Part shown: positions 14,101 to 28,030 of the stretch, in pieces
Layout: every line of letters begins with the position of its first letter
How positions within the stretch are numbered: position 1 is the first letter of the stretch
Assembly: GCF_029227915.1 (NCBI RefSeq)
Contig: NC_079877.1
Coordinates: 1,612,001-1,676,000, forward strand
Reading direction: 5' to 3'
DNA length: 64,000 nt
DNA from: Hydractinia symbiolongicarpus
Taxonomy: Eukaryota > Cnidaria > Hydrozoa > Anthoathecata > Hydractiniidae
The notes under the pieces: model-generated
What the model was told of the DNA's origin: nothing
Seen by the model: only the letters and a program-made list of their open reading frames with translations
Database searches by the model: none
Made by a program: the position numbers and the translations under genes

Positions 14101-17100
14101 CGCTGAAGAAATAGAGACATTTTCAAAAACTACATTTCATTGACTTTGTAACAGTTTTAATCCGTTTGAGTTACAACGGTTGCCTCACATATTTGCACGA
14201 ACATGTATTTAGTGATTTTCTTCCCGTATTACTAAGTTGTATCGCTTTCAACAGTGAAACGATTGACTGTGGGACTTAATTGAACTGATTTTGGACTTTG
14301 ACCTTAAAAATGTGATAAATGAGCAATTTTGACTACAAGAAATAACATTCTTCTTAATTTGACATGATTGCTGGAACTCAGCGATTACACTGGGCGCTGT
14401 GGTAGCGCTTTATTTAAAAATTAAGATAAATAAGTCATTTTTAACTGTGGGACCAATCCTAGCCGTTATAGCGCGCTAAAGAAATAGAGACAGTTTCAAA
14501 AACTACATTTCAATGACGTTCTAACGGTGTCAGTCCGTTTGAGTTACAACGTTTGGGTCACATATTTGTACCAACATGTATTTAGCGATATTTTTCCCAT
14601 ATTACTAGTTTGCATCGCTTTTAACAGTGAAACGATTGACTGTGGGACTTAATTGAACTGATTTTGGACTGTGACCTTAAAAAATGTTATAAGTGAGAAA
14701 ATTGGACTCTAAGAAATGACATTCTTCTTAATTTGACATGATTGTAGAAACTCAGCGATTACACTGGACCCTGTGGTAGCGATTCATTTAAAAGTTTAGA
14801 TAAATAAGTCAAATTTACTGTGGGACAAATCGTAGCCGTTAGCGCGCGCTGAAGATATAGAGACAGTTTCGAAAACTCCATTTCATTGACTTTCTAACGG
14901 GGTCAATCCATTTGAGTTACAACGGTTGCGTCACACATTCGTACCAACAAGTATTTAGTGATTTTTTTCCGATATTACTAAGTTGTATCGCTTTCAACAG
15001 TGAAACGATTGACTGTGGGACTTAATTGAACTGATTTTGGACTTCGACCTTATAAATGTGATAAATGAGCGATTTTGACTACAAGAAATAACATTCTTCT
15101 TAATTTGACATGATTGCTGGAACTCAGCGATTACACTGGGCGCTGTGGTAGCGCTTTATTTAAAAATTAAGAAAATAAGTTATTTTTTAGTGTGGGACCA
15201 ATCCTAGCCGTTATCGCGCATTGAAGAAATAGAGACAGTTTCAAAAACTACATTTCATTGACTTTCTAACAGTTTTAATCCGTTTGAGTTTCAACGGTTG
15301 CGTCACATATTCGTACCAACATGTATCTAGTGATTTTCTTCCGATATTACTAAGTTGTATCGCTTTTAACAATGAAATGATTGACTGTGGAGCTTAATTG
15401 AGCTAGCTTTGGCCTGTGACCTTATAAATGTGATAAGTGAGCCAACTGCACTCCAAGAAAAAACATTCTTCTTATTTTGACATGATTGTTGGAACTCAGC
15501 AATTACACTTGGCGCAGTGGAAGCGCTTCATTTAAAAACTTAGATAAATAAGTCATTTTTTACTGTGGGACCAATCCTAGCCGTTGTCGCGCGCTGAAAA
15601 ATTGCGACAGTTTCAAAAACTACATTTCAATGACGTTCTAACTGTATCAGTCCGTTTGAGTTACAACGGTTGCGTCACATATTCGTACCAACCTGTATCT
15701 AGTGATTTTCTTCCGATATTACTAAGTTGTATTGGTTTTAACAGTGAAACGATTGACTGTGGGAATTAATTCAACTAACTTTGGACTGTGACCTGATAAA
15801 TGTGATAAATGAGACAATTGGACTCCAAGAAATAACATTCTTCTTAATTTGACGTAAATGCCGGAACTTAGCGATTACATTGGGCGCTGTGGTAGCGCTT
15901 CATTTAAAAATTTAGATAAATAAGTCATTCTTTACTGTGGGACCAATCGTAGCCGTTGTCGCGCGCTGAAAAAATAGCGACAGTTTCAAAAACTACATTT
16001 CAATGACGTTCTAACGGTGTCAGTCCGTTTGAGTTACAACGGTTGGGTCACATATTTGTACCAACATGTATTTAGCGATATTTTTCTCATATTACTAGTT
16101 TGCATCGCTTTTAACAGTGAAACGATTGACTGTGGGACTTAATTGAACTGATTTTGGACTTTGACCTTATAAATGTGATAAGTGAGCCATTTTGACTACA
16201 AGAAATAACATTCTTCTTAATTTTACATGATTGCTGGAACTCAGCGATTACACTGGGCGCTGTGGTTGCGCTTTATTTAAAAATTAAGATAAATAAGTCA
16301 TTTTTTACTGTGGGACGAATCCTAGTCGTTAGTTCGCGCTGAAGAAATAGAGACAGTTTCAAAAACTACATTTCATTGACTTTCTAACAGTTTTAATCCG
16401 TTTGAGTTACAACGGTTGCCTCACATATTCGCACCAAGATGTATTTAGTGATTTTCTTCCCGTATTACTAAGTTGTATCGCTTTCAACAGTGAAACGATT
16501 GACTGTGGGACTTAATTGAACTGATTTTGGACTTTGACCTTATAAATGTGATAAATGAGCAATTTTGACTACAAGAAATAACATTCTTCTTAATTTGACA
16601 TGATTGCTGGAACTCAGCGATTACACTGGGCGCTGTGGTAGCGCTTTATTTAAAAATTAAGATAAATAAGTCATTTTTAACTGTGGAACCAATCCTAGCC
16701 GTTATAGCGGGCTAAAGAAATGGAGACAGTTTCAAAAACTACATTTCAATGACGTTCTAACGGTGTCAGTCCGTTTGAGTTACAACGGTTGGGTGACATA
16801 TTTGTACCAACATGTATTTAGCGATATTTTTCCCATATTACTAGTTTGCATCGCTTTTAACAGTGAAACGATTGACTGTGGGACATAATTGAACTGATTT
16901 TGGACTGTGACCTTATAAATGTTATAAGTGAGAAAATTGGACTCTAAGAAATGACATTCTTCTTAATTTGACATGATTGTAGGAACTCAGCGATTACACT
17001 GGACCCTGTGGTAGCGATTCATTTAAAAATTTAGATAAATAAGTCAATTTTACTGTGGGACCAATCGTAGCCGTTAGCGCGCGCTGAAGATATAGAGACA

Positions 17101-17818
17101 GTTTCGAAAACTCCATTTCATTGACTTTCTAACGGGGTCAAACCGTTTGAGTTACAACGGTTGCGTCACACATTCGTACCAACAAGTATTTAGTGATTTT
17201 TTTCCGATATTACTAAGTTGTATCGCTTTCAACAGTGAAACGATTGACCGTGGGACTTAATTGAACTCATTTTGGACTTCGACCTTATAAATGTGATAAA
17301 TGAGCGATTTTGACTACAAGAAATAACATTCTTTTTAATTTGACATGATTGCTGGAACTCAGCGATTACACTGGGCGCTGTGGTAGCGCTTTATTTAAAA
17401 ATTAAGAAAATAAGTTATTTTTTAGTGTGGGACCAATCCTAGCCGTTATCGCGCATTGAAGAAATAGAGACAGTTTCAAAAACTACATTTCATTGACTTT
17501 CTAACAGTTTTAATCCGTTTGAGTTACAACGGTTGCGTCACATATTCGTACCAACATGTATCTAGTGATTTTCTTCCGATATTACTAAGTTGTATCGCTT
17601 TTAACAATGAAATGATTGACTGTGGAGCTTAATTGAGCTAGCTTTGGCCTGTGACCTTATAAATGTGATAAGTGAGCCAACTGCACTCCAAGAAAAAACA
17701 TTCTTCTTATTTTGACATGATTGTTGGAACTCAGCAATTACACTTGGCGCAGTGGAAGCGCTTCATTTAAAAACTTAGATAAATAAGTCATTTTTTACTG
17801 TGGGACCAATCCTAGCCG
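11113..17818 (+). repeat. Six-monomer higher-order repeat, three copies of about 2,235 bp
   Basis: Three successive copies of a hexamer. The same phase point lies at 13348, 15584 and 17819 (2,236 and 2,235 bp apart), and the marker GCCTCACATATTTG at 11947 recurs at 14182 (2,235 bp). The subtype order is conserved except in the second position. There the copy starting at 13348 has the TTGCAACGGTTGCGTCTC subtype, while the copy starting at 15584 has the GTTGGGTCACATATTTG subtype. Such a one-monomer swap inside a conserved order suggests gene conversion or a double exchange. Copies are otherwise close to identical by eye. Confidence 0.9.
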
Positions 17819-20800
17819 TTGTCGCGCGCTGAAAAATTGCAACAGTTTCAAAAACTACATTTCAATGACGTTCTAACTGTATCAGTCCGTTTGAGTTACA
17901 ACGGTTGCGTCACATATTCGTACCAACATGTATCTTGTGATTTTCTTCCCGTATTACTAAGTTGTATCGCTTTCAACAGTGAAACGATTGACTGTGGGAC
18001 TTAATTGAACTGATTTTGGACTTTGACCTTATAAATGTGATAAATGAGCAATTTTGACTACAAGAAATAACATTCTTCTTAATTTGACATGATTGCTGGA
18101 ACTCAGCGATTACACTGGGCGCTGTGGTTGCGCTTTATTTAAAAATTAAGATAAATAAGTCATTTTTTACTGTGGGACGAATCCTAGTCGTTATTTCGCG
18201 CTGAAGAAATAGAGACAGTTCAAAAACTACATTTCATTGACTTTCTAACAGTTTTAATCCGTTTGAGTTGCAACGGTTGCGTCACATATTCGCACCAACA
18301 TGTATTTAGTGATTTTCTTCCCGTGGGACTTAATTGAACTGATTTTGGACTTGACCTTATAAATGTGATAAATGAGCAATTTTGACTACAAGAAATAACA
18401 TTCTTCTTAATTTGACATGATTGCTGGAACTCAGCGATTACACTGGGCGCTGTGGTTGCGCTTTATTTAAAAATTTAGATAAATAAGTCATTTTTAACTG
18501 TGGGACCAATCCTAGCCGTTATAGCGCGCTAAAGAAATAGAGACAGTTTCAAAAACTACATTTCAATGACGTTCTAACGGTGTCAGTCCGTTTGAGTTAC
18601 AAGGGTTGGGTCACATATTTGTACCAACATGTGGAGCTTAATTGAGCTAGCTTTGGCCTGTGACCTTATAAATGTGATAAGTGAGCCAACTGCACTCCAA
18701 GAAAAAACATTCTTCTTATTTTGACATGATTGTTGGAACTCAGCAATTACACTTGGCGCTGTGGTAGCGCTTTATTTAAAAATTAAGATAAATAAGTCAT
18801 TTTTAACTGTGGGACCAATCCTAGCCGTTATAGCGTTCAAAAACTACATTTCATTGACTTTCTAACAGTTTTAATCCGTTTGAGTTGCAACGGTTGCGTC
18901 ACATATTCGCACCAACATGTATTTAGTGATTTTCTTCCCGTGGGACTTAATTGAACTGATTTTGGACTTTGACCTTATAAATGTGATAAATGAGCAATTT
19001 TGACTACAAGAAATAACATTCTTCTTAATTTGACATGATTGCTGGAACTCAGCGATTACACTGGGCGCTGTGGTAGCGCTTTATTTAAAAATTAAGATAA
19101 ATAAGTCATTTTTAACTGTGGGACCAATCCTAGCCGTTATAGCGCGCTAAAGAAATAGAGACAGTTTCAAAAACTACATTTCAATGACGTTCTAACGGTG
19201 TCAGTCCGTTTGAGTTACAACGGTTGGGTCACATATTTGTACCAACATGTATTTAGCGATATTTTTCCCATATTACTAGTTTGCATCGCTTTTAACAGTG
19301 AAACGATTGACTGTGGGACTTAATTGAACTGATTTTGGACTGTGACCTTATAAATGTTATAAGTGAGAAAATTGGACTCTAAGAAATGACATTTTTCTTA
19401 ATTTGACATGATTGTAGGAACTCAGCGATTACACTGGACCCTGTGGTAGCGATTCATTTAAAAATTTAGATAAATAAGTCAATTTTACTGTGGGACCAAT
19501 CCTAGCCGTTAGCGCGCGCTGAAGATATAGAGACAGTTTCGAAAACTCCACTTCATTGACTTTCTAACGGGGTCAATCCGTTTGAGTTACAACGGTTGCG
19601 TCACACATTCGTACCAACAAGTATTTAGTGATTTTTTTCCGATATTACTAAGTTGTATCGCTTTCAACAGTGAAACGATTGACTGTGGGACTTAATTGAA
19701 CTGATTTTGGACTTCGACCTTATGAATGTGATAAATGAGCGATTTTGACTACAAGAAATAACATTCTTCTTAATTTGACATGATTGCTGGAACTCAGCGA
19801 TTACACTGGGCGCTGTGGTAGCGCTTTATTTAAAAATTAAGAAAATAAGTTATTTTTTAGTGTGGGACCAATCCTAGCCGTTATCGCGCATTGAAGAAAT
19901 AGAGACAGTTTCAAAAACTACATTTCATTGACTTTCTAACAGTTTTAATCCGTTTGAGTTACAACGGTTGCGTCACATATTCGTACCAACATGTATCTAG
20001 TGATTTTCTTCCGATATTACTAAGTTGTATCGCTTTTAACAATGAAATGATTGACTGTGGAGCTTAATTGAGCTAGCTTTGGCCTGTGACCTTATAAATG
20101 TGATAAGTGAGCCAACTGCACTCCAAGAAAAAACATTCTTCTTATTTTGACATGATTGTTGGAACTCAGCAATTACACTTGGCGCAGTGGAAGCGCTTCT
20201 TTTAAAAACTTAGATAAATAAGTCATTTTTTACTGTGGGACCAATCCTAGCCGTTGTCGCGCGCTGAAAAATTGCGACAGTTTCAAAAACTACATTTCAA
20301 TGACGTTCTAACTGTATCAGTCCGTTTGAGTTACAACGGTTGCGTCACATATTCGTACCAACATGTATCTAGTGATTTTCTTCCGATATTACTAAGTTGT
20401 ATTGGTTTTAACAGTGAAACGATTGACTGTGGGAATTAATTCAACTAACTTTGGACTGTGACCTGACAAATGTGATAATGATTGACTGTGGAGCTTAATT
20501 GAGCTAGCTTTGGCCTGTGACCTTATAAATGTGATAAGTGAGCCAACTGCACTCCAAGAAAAAACATTCTTCTTATTTTGACATGATTGTTGGAACTCAG
20601 CAATTACACTTGGCGCAGTGGAAGCGCTTCTATTAAAAACTTAGATAAATAAGTCATTTTTTACTGTGGGACCAATCCTAGCCGTTGTCGCGCGCTGAAA
20701 AATTGCGACAGTTTCAAAAACTACATTTCAATGACGTTCTAACTGTATCAGTCCGTTTGAGTTACAACGGTTGCGTCACATATTTGTACCAACATGTATC

Positions 20801-20870
20801 TAGTGATTTTCTTCCGATATTACTAAGTTGTATTGGTTTTAACAGTGAAACGATTGACTGTGGGAATTAA
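17819..20870 (+). repeat. Deletion-fused satellite monomers
   Basis: This stretch continues the hexamer but contains several shortened monomers. A 43-bp deletion gives the join TTCTTCCCGTGGGACTT twice (about 18323 and 18940). Another deletion joins CCAACATGT to GGAGCTT at about 18631, and a third removes about 21 bp at about 18835. At about 20478 two different subtypes are fused, so the equivalent phase points at 20254 and 20685 lie only 431 bp apart instead of 744. Several joins share two to three bases of microhomology (GT, TGT). Confidence 0.85.
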
Positions 20871-23649
20871 TTCAACTAACTTTGGACTGTGACCTGATAA
20901 ATGTGATAAATGAGACAATTGGACTCCAAGAAATAACATTCTTTTTAATTTGACGTAAATGCCGGAACTTAGCGATTACATTGGGCGCTGTGGTAGCGCT
21001 TCATTTAAAAATTTAGATAAATAAGTCATTCTTTACTGTGGGACCAATCGTAGCCGTTGTCGCGCGCTGAAAGAATAGCGACAGTTTCAAAAACTACATT
21101 TCAATGACGTTCTAACGGTGTCAGTCCGTTTGAGTTACAACGGTTGGGTCACATATTTGTACCAACATGTATTTAGCGATATTTTTCTCATATTACTAGT
21201 TTGCATCGCTTTTAACAGTGAAACGATTGACTGTGGGACTTAATTAAACTGATTTTGGAGTGTGACCTTATAAATGTTATAAGTGAGAAAATTGGACTCT
21301 AAGAAATGACATTCTTCTTAATTTGACAAGATTGTAGGAACTCAGCGATTACACTGGACCCTGTGGTAGCGATTCATTTAAAAATTTAGATAAATAAGTC
21401 AATTTTACTGTGGGACCAATCCTAGCCGTTAGCGCGCGCTGAAGATATAGAGACAGTTTTGAAAACTCCATTTCATTGACATTCTAACGGTGTCAATCCG
21501 TTTGAGTTACAACGGTTGCGTCACACATTCGTACCAACATGTATTTAGTGATTTTTTTCCGATATTACTAAGTTGTATCGCTTTCAACAGTAAAACGATT
21601 GACTGTGGGACTTAATTGAACTGATTTTGGACTTTGACCTTATAAATGTGATAAGTGAGCCATTTTGACTACAAGAAAAAACATTCTTCTTAATTTTACA
21701 TGATTGCTGGATTTCGGCGATTACACTGGTTGCTGTAGTTGCGCTTTATTTAAAAATTAAGATAAATAAGTCATTTTTTACTGTGGGACGAATCCTAGTC
21801 GTTAGTTCGCGCTGAAGAAATAGAGACAGTTTCAAAAACTACATTTCATTGACTTTCTAACTGTTTTAATCCGTTTGAGTTGCAACGGTTGCGTCACATA
21901 TTCGCACCAACATGTATTTAGTGATTTTCTTCCCGTATTACTAAGTTGTATCGCTTTCAACAGTGAAACGATTGACTGTGGGACTTAATTGAACTGATTT
22001 TGGACTTTGACCTTATAAATGTCATAAGTGAGCCATTTTGACTACAAGAAATAACATTCTTCTTAATTTTACATGATTGCTGGAACTCAGCGATTACACT
22101 GGGCGCTGTGGTTGCGCTTTATTTAAAAATTAAGATAAATAAGTCATTTTTTACTGTGGGACGAATCCTAGTCGTTAGTTCGCGCTGAAGAAATAGAGAC
22201 AGTTTCAAAAACTACATTTCATTGACTTTCTAACAGTTTTAATCCGTTTGAGTTGCAACGGTTGCGTCACATATTCGCACCAACATGTATTTAGTGATTT
22301 TCTTCCCGTATTACAAAGTTGTATCGCTTTCAACAGTGAAACGATTGACTGTGGGACTTAATTGAACTGATTTTAGACTTTGACCTTATAAATGTAATAA
22401 ATGAGCAATTTTGACTACAAGAAATAACATTCTTCTTAATTTGACATGATTGCTGGAACTCAGCGATTACACTGGGCGCTGTGGTAGCGCTTTATTTAAA
22501 AATTAAGATAAATAAGTCATTTTTAACTGTGGGACCAATCCTAGCCGTTATAGCGCGCTAAAGAAATAGAGACAGTTTCAAAAACTACATTTCAATGACG
22601 TTCTAACGGCGTCAGTCCGTTTGAGTTACAACGGTTGGGTCACATATTTGTACCAACATGTATTTAGCGATATTTTTCTCATATTACTAGTTTGCATCGC
22701 TTTTAACAGTGAAACGATTGACTGTGGGACTTAATTGAACTGATTTTGGACTGTGGCCTTATAAATGTTATAAGTGAGAAAATTGGACTCTAAGAAATGA
22801 CATTCTTCTTAATTTGACATGATTGTAGGAACTCAGCGATTACACTGGACCCTGTGGTAGCGATTCATTTAAAAATTTAGATAAATAAGTCAATTTTACT
22901 GTGGGACCAATCGTAGCCGTTAGCGCGCGCTGAAGATATAGAGACAGTTTCGAAAACTCCATTTCATTGACTTTCTAACGGGGTCAATCCATTTGAGTTA
23001 CAACGGTTGCGTCACACATTCGTACCAACAAGTATTTAGTGATTTTTTTCCGATATTACTAAGTTGTATCGCTTTCAACAGTGAAACGATTGACTGTGGG
23101 ACTTAATTGAACTGATTTTGGACTTCGACCTTATAAATGTGATAAATGAGCGATTTTGACTACAAGAAATAACATTCTTCTTAATTTTACATGATTGCTG
23201 GAACTCAGCGATTACACTGGGCGCTGTGGTAGCGCTTTATTTAAAATTTAAGAAAATAAGTTATTTTTTAGTGTGGGACCAATCCTAGCCGTTATCGCGC
23301 ATTAAAGAAATAGAGACAGTTTCAAAAACTACATTTTATTGACTTTCTAACGGTGTCAATCCAGTGGAGTTACAACGGTTGCGTCACATATTCGCACCAA
23401 CATGTATTTAGTGATTTTCTTCCGATATTACTAAGTTGTATCGCTTTCAACAGTGAAACGATTGACTGTGGGAGTTAATTGAATGATTCTGGACTGTGAC
23501 CTTACAAATGTGATGAAGGAGCTAATTGGTCTCCAAGGAATAACATTCTTCTTACTTTGACATGATTGCTGGAATTCAGCGATTACATTAGGCTCTGTGG
23601 TAGCGTTTTATTTAAAAACTTAGATAAATAAGTTTTTTCTTACTGGGGG
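20871..23649 (+). repeat. Satellite monomers, including the distal copy of a 1.2-kb block
   Basis: Seven to eight standard monomers. The end of this stretch (about 22430-23650) repeats the subtype order of 7640-8860. The rare markers CAATCCAGTGG (8570 and 23357) and GATGAAGG (8725 and 23512) are both exactly 14,787 bp apart. Nothing else is present. Confidence 0.9.
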
Positions 23650-26600
23650 ACCGATCCTGGCCGTTAGCACGTGCTGAATAAATAGGAACAGTTCCAAAGG
23701 CTATATTTCATTGACTTACTAACGGTATAAATCCGTTTGAGTTACAGCGGTTGTATTTAGCGACAGTATTCGGATATTACTAGGTTGCATCGCTTTTAAC
23801 AGTGAAACGTTTGACTGTGGGACTTAATTGAACTGATTTTAGTCTTTGACCTTATAAATGTGATAAATGAGCCAGTTTGACTACAACAAATAACATTCTT
23901 CTTAATTTGACATGATTGCTGGAACTCAGCGATTACGCTGGGCGCTGTGGTAGCGCTTTATTAAACAATTAAGACAAATAAGTCATTTTTTACTGTGTAA
24001 CTAGTCCTAGCCGTTAGTTCGGCCTGAAGAAATAGAGACCGTTTCAAAAACTACATTTCATTGATTTTCTAACGGTGTCCATCCGTTTGAGTTACAACAT
24101 TGTCGTCACATATTCGTACCAACATGTATTTAGTGATTTTTTTCCGATATTACTAAGTTGCATTGCTTTTAACAGTGAAACGATTGACCGTGGGACTTAA
24201 TTGAAGTGATTCTGGACTGTAACCTTATGAATGCGATAAATGAGCCAAATGGACTCCAAGAATAACATGCTTCTTAATTCGACATGATTGCTGGAATTCA
24301 GCGAGTACACTAGGATCTGTGGTATCGCTTTATTTAAAAATTAGGAAAATAAGTTATTTTTAAGTGTGGGACCAATCCTAGACGTTATCGCGCATTGAAG
24401 AAATAGAGAGAGTTTCAAAAACTACATTTCATTGACTTTCTAACGGTGTCAATCCGGTGGAGTTACAACGGTTGCGCCACAAATTCGCACCAACATGTAT
24501 TTAATGATTTTCTTCCGATAAATCTAAGTTGTAATTTTTTTAACAGTGAAACGATTGACTGTGGGAATTAATTGAACTTATTCTGGACTGTGACCTTATA
24601 AATGTGATAAATGAGCTAATTGTTCTCCAAGAATAACATTCTTCTTAATTCGACATGATTGCTGGAATTCAGCGAGTACACTAGGATCTGTGGTATCGCT
24701 TTATTTAAAAATTAGGAAAATAAGTTATTTTTAAGTGTGGGACCAATCCTAGCCGTTATCGCGCATTGAAGAAATAGAGAGAGTTTCAAAAACTACATTT
24801 CATTGACTTTCTAACGGTGTCAATCCGGTGGAGTTACAACGGTTGCGACACAAATTCGCACCAACATGTATTTAATGATTTTCTTCCGATAAATCTAAGT
24901 TGTATTTTTTTTAACAGTGAAACGATTGACTGTGGGAATTAATCGAACTTATTCTGGACTGTGACCTTATAAATGTGATGAATGAGCTAATTGTTCTCCA
25001 AGTAATAACATTCTTCTTAATTTGACATGATTGCTGGAACTCAGCGATTACGCTGAGCGTTTTGGTAGCGCTTTATTAAAAAATTTAGACAAATAAGTCA
25101 TTTTTTACTGTGGGACCAATCGTAGCCGTTGTTGCGCGCTGAAAAAATAGCGACAGTTTCAAAAACTACATGTCAATGACGTTCTAACGGTGTCAGTCCG
25201 TTTGATTTACAATGGTTGAGTCACATATTTGTACCAACATGTATTTAGCGATATTTTTCTCATATTACTAGTTTGCATCGCTTTTAACAGTGAAACGATT
25301 GACTGTGGGACTTAGTTGAACTGACTTTGGACAGTGACCTTATAAATGTTATAAGTGAGACAATTGAACTCTGAGAAATGACATTCTTCTTAATTTGACA
25401 TGGTTGTAGGAACTCAGCGATTACACTGGACCCTGAGGAAGCGATTCATTTAAAAATTTAGATAAATAAGTCAATTTTACTGTGGGACCAACTTGAGTTA
25501 CAACGGTTGCGTCACACATTCGTACCAACATGTATTTAGTGATTTTTCTCCGATATTACTAAGTTGTATCGCTTTCAACAGTAAAACGATTGACTTTGGG
25601 ACTTAGTTGAACTGATTTTGGACTTTGACCTTATAAATGTGATAAGTGAGCTACTTGGTCTCCAAGGAATAACATTCTTCTTAATTTGACATGATTGCTG
25701 GAATTCAGCGATTACACTAGGCTCTGTGGTAGCGCTTTATTTAAAAACTTAGATAAATAAGTTTTTTTTTACTGGGGGACCGATCCTGGCCGTTAGCACG
25801 TGCTGAATAAATAGGAACAGTTCCAAAGGCTATATTTCATTGACTTACTAACGGTATAAATCCGTTTGAGTTACAGCAGTTGTATTTAGCGACAGTATTC
25901 GGATATTACTAGGTTGCATCGCTTTTAACAGTGAAACGATTGACTGTGGGACTTAATTGAACTGATTTTGGACTGTGACCTTATAAATGTTATAAGTGAG
26001 AAAATTGGACTCTAAGAAATGACATTCTTCTTAATTTGACATGATTGTAGGAACTCAGCGATTACACTGGACCCTGTGGTAGCGATTCATTTAAAAATTT
26101 AGATAAATAAGTCAATTTTACTGTGGGACCAATCGTAGCCGTTAGCGCGCGCTGAAGATATAGAGACAGTTTCGAAAACTCCATTTCATTGACTTTCTAA
26201 CGGGGTCAATCCATTTGAGTTACAACGGTTGCGTCACACTTTCGTACCAACATGTATTTAGCGATATTTTTCTCATATTACTAGTTTGCATCGCTTTTAA
26301 CAGTGAAACGATTGACTGTGGGACTTAGTTGAACTGACTTCTGACTGTGACCTTATAAATGTTATAAGTGAGACAATTGGACTCCGAGAAATGACATTCT
26401 TCTTAATTTGACATGGTTGTAGGAACTCAGCGATTACACTGGACCCTGAGGTAGCGATTCATTTAAAAATTTAGATAAATAAGTCAATTTTACTGTGGGA
26501 CCAACTTGAGTTACAACGGTTGCGTCACACATTCGTACCAACATGTATTTAGTGATTTTTCTCCGATATTACTAAGTTGTATCGCTTTCAACAGTAAAAC

Positions 26601-28030
26601 GATTGACTGTGGGACTTAGTTGAACTGATTTTGGACTTTGACCTTATAAATGTGATAAGTGAGCCATTTTGACTACAAGAAATAACATTCTTTTTAATTT
26701 GACATGATTGCTTGAATTCAGCGATTACATTAGGATCTGAGGTAGCGCTTTATTTAAAAACTTAGATAAATAAGTTTTTTCTTACTGGGGGAATAATCCT
26801 GGCCGTTAGCACGTGCTGAATAAATAGGAACAGTTCCAAAGGCTACATTTCATTGACTTACTCACGGTGTCAATATGTTTGAGTTACAACGGTTGCGTCA
26901 CATATTCGCACCAACATGTATTTAGTGATTTTCTTCTGATATTACTAAGTTGTATTTTTTTTAACAGTGAAACGATTGACTGTGGGCATTAATTGAACTG
27001 ATGCTGGACTGTGACCTTATAAATGTGATAAATGAGCTACTTGGTCTCCAAGGAATAACATTCTTCTTAATTTGACATGATTGCTGGAATTCAGCGATTA
27101 CATTAGGCTCTGTGGTAGCGCTTTATTTAAAAACTTAGATAAAAAAGTCTTTTCTTACTGGGGGACCAATCCTGGCCGTTACCACGTGCTGAATAAATAG
27201 GAACAGTTCCAAAGGCTACATTTCATTGACTTACTAACGGTGTCAATCCGTTTGAGTTACAACGGTTGCGTCACATATTCGTACCAACATGTATTTAGTG
27301 ATTTTCTTCCGATATTACTAAGTTGTATTGCTTTTAACATTGAAACGATTGACTGTGGGAATTAATTGAACTGATTCTGGAATGTGACCTAATAAATGTG
27401 ATAAATGAGCCAATTGGTTTCCAAGGAAAATATTCTTATTAATTTGAAATGATTGCTTGAATTCAGCAATTACATTAGGCTCTGTGGGAGCGCTTTATTT
27501 AAAAACTTAGATAAATAAGTCTTTTGTTACTGTGGGACCAATCCTGGCCGTTAGCACGCGCTGAATAAATAGGAACAGTTCCAAAGTTGCAACGGTTGCG
27601 TCACACATTCGTACCAACATGTATTTAGTGATTTTTCTCCGATATTACTAAGTTGTATCGCTTTCAACAGTAAAACGATTGACTGTGGGACTTAATTGAA
27701 CTGATTTTGGACTTTGACCTTATAAATGTGTTAAGTGAGCCATTTTGACTACAAGAAATAACATTCTTCATAAATTTACATGATTGCTGGAACTCAGCGA
27801 TTACACTGGGCGCTGTGGTTGCGCTTTATTTGAAAATTAAGATAAATAAGTCATTTTTTACTGTGGGACGAATCCTAGTCGTTAGTTCGCGCTAAAGAAA
27901 TAGAGACAGTTTCAAAAACTACATTTCATTGACTTTCTAACAGTTTTAATCCGTTTGAGTTGCAACGGTTGCGTCACATATTCGCACCAACATGTATTTA
28001 GTGATTTTGTTCCGGTATTACTAAGTTGTA
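23650..28030 (+). repeat. Divergent satellite block with CACGTG-core monomers
   Basis: The monomers here are more diverged. Several have AGCACGTGCT in place of the usual AGCGCGCGCT core (first at 23666-23675), followed by GAATAAATAGGAACAGTTCC. Others lack 23 bp of the GCGTCACATATTCG segment (about 23746 and 25866). Two share a deletion of about 80 bp that joins GGGACCAA directly to CTTGAGTTAC (about 25490 and 26504), and a further deletion is at about 27590. Unit lengths are therefore irregular. No gene is seen. Confidence 0.85.

Noticed and set aside
13348-20870. Recurring 61-codon plus-strand frames at 13348, 15584, 17819, 20254 and 20685
   Set aside because: They start at GTG, not ATG, sit at the same phase of one satellite subtype, and repeat only because the DNA repeats. 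Other subtypes break the frame with stops. No selection on the protein is apparent.
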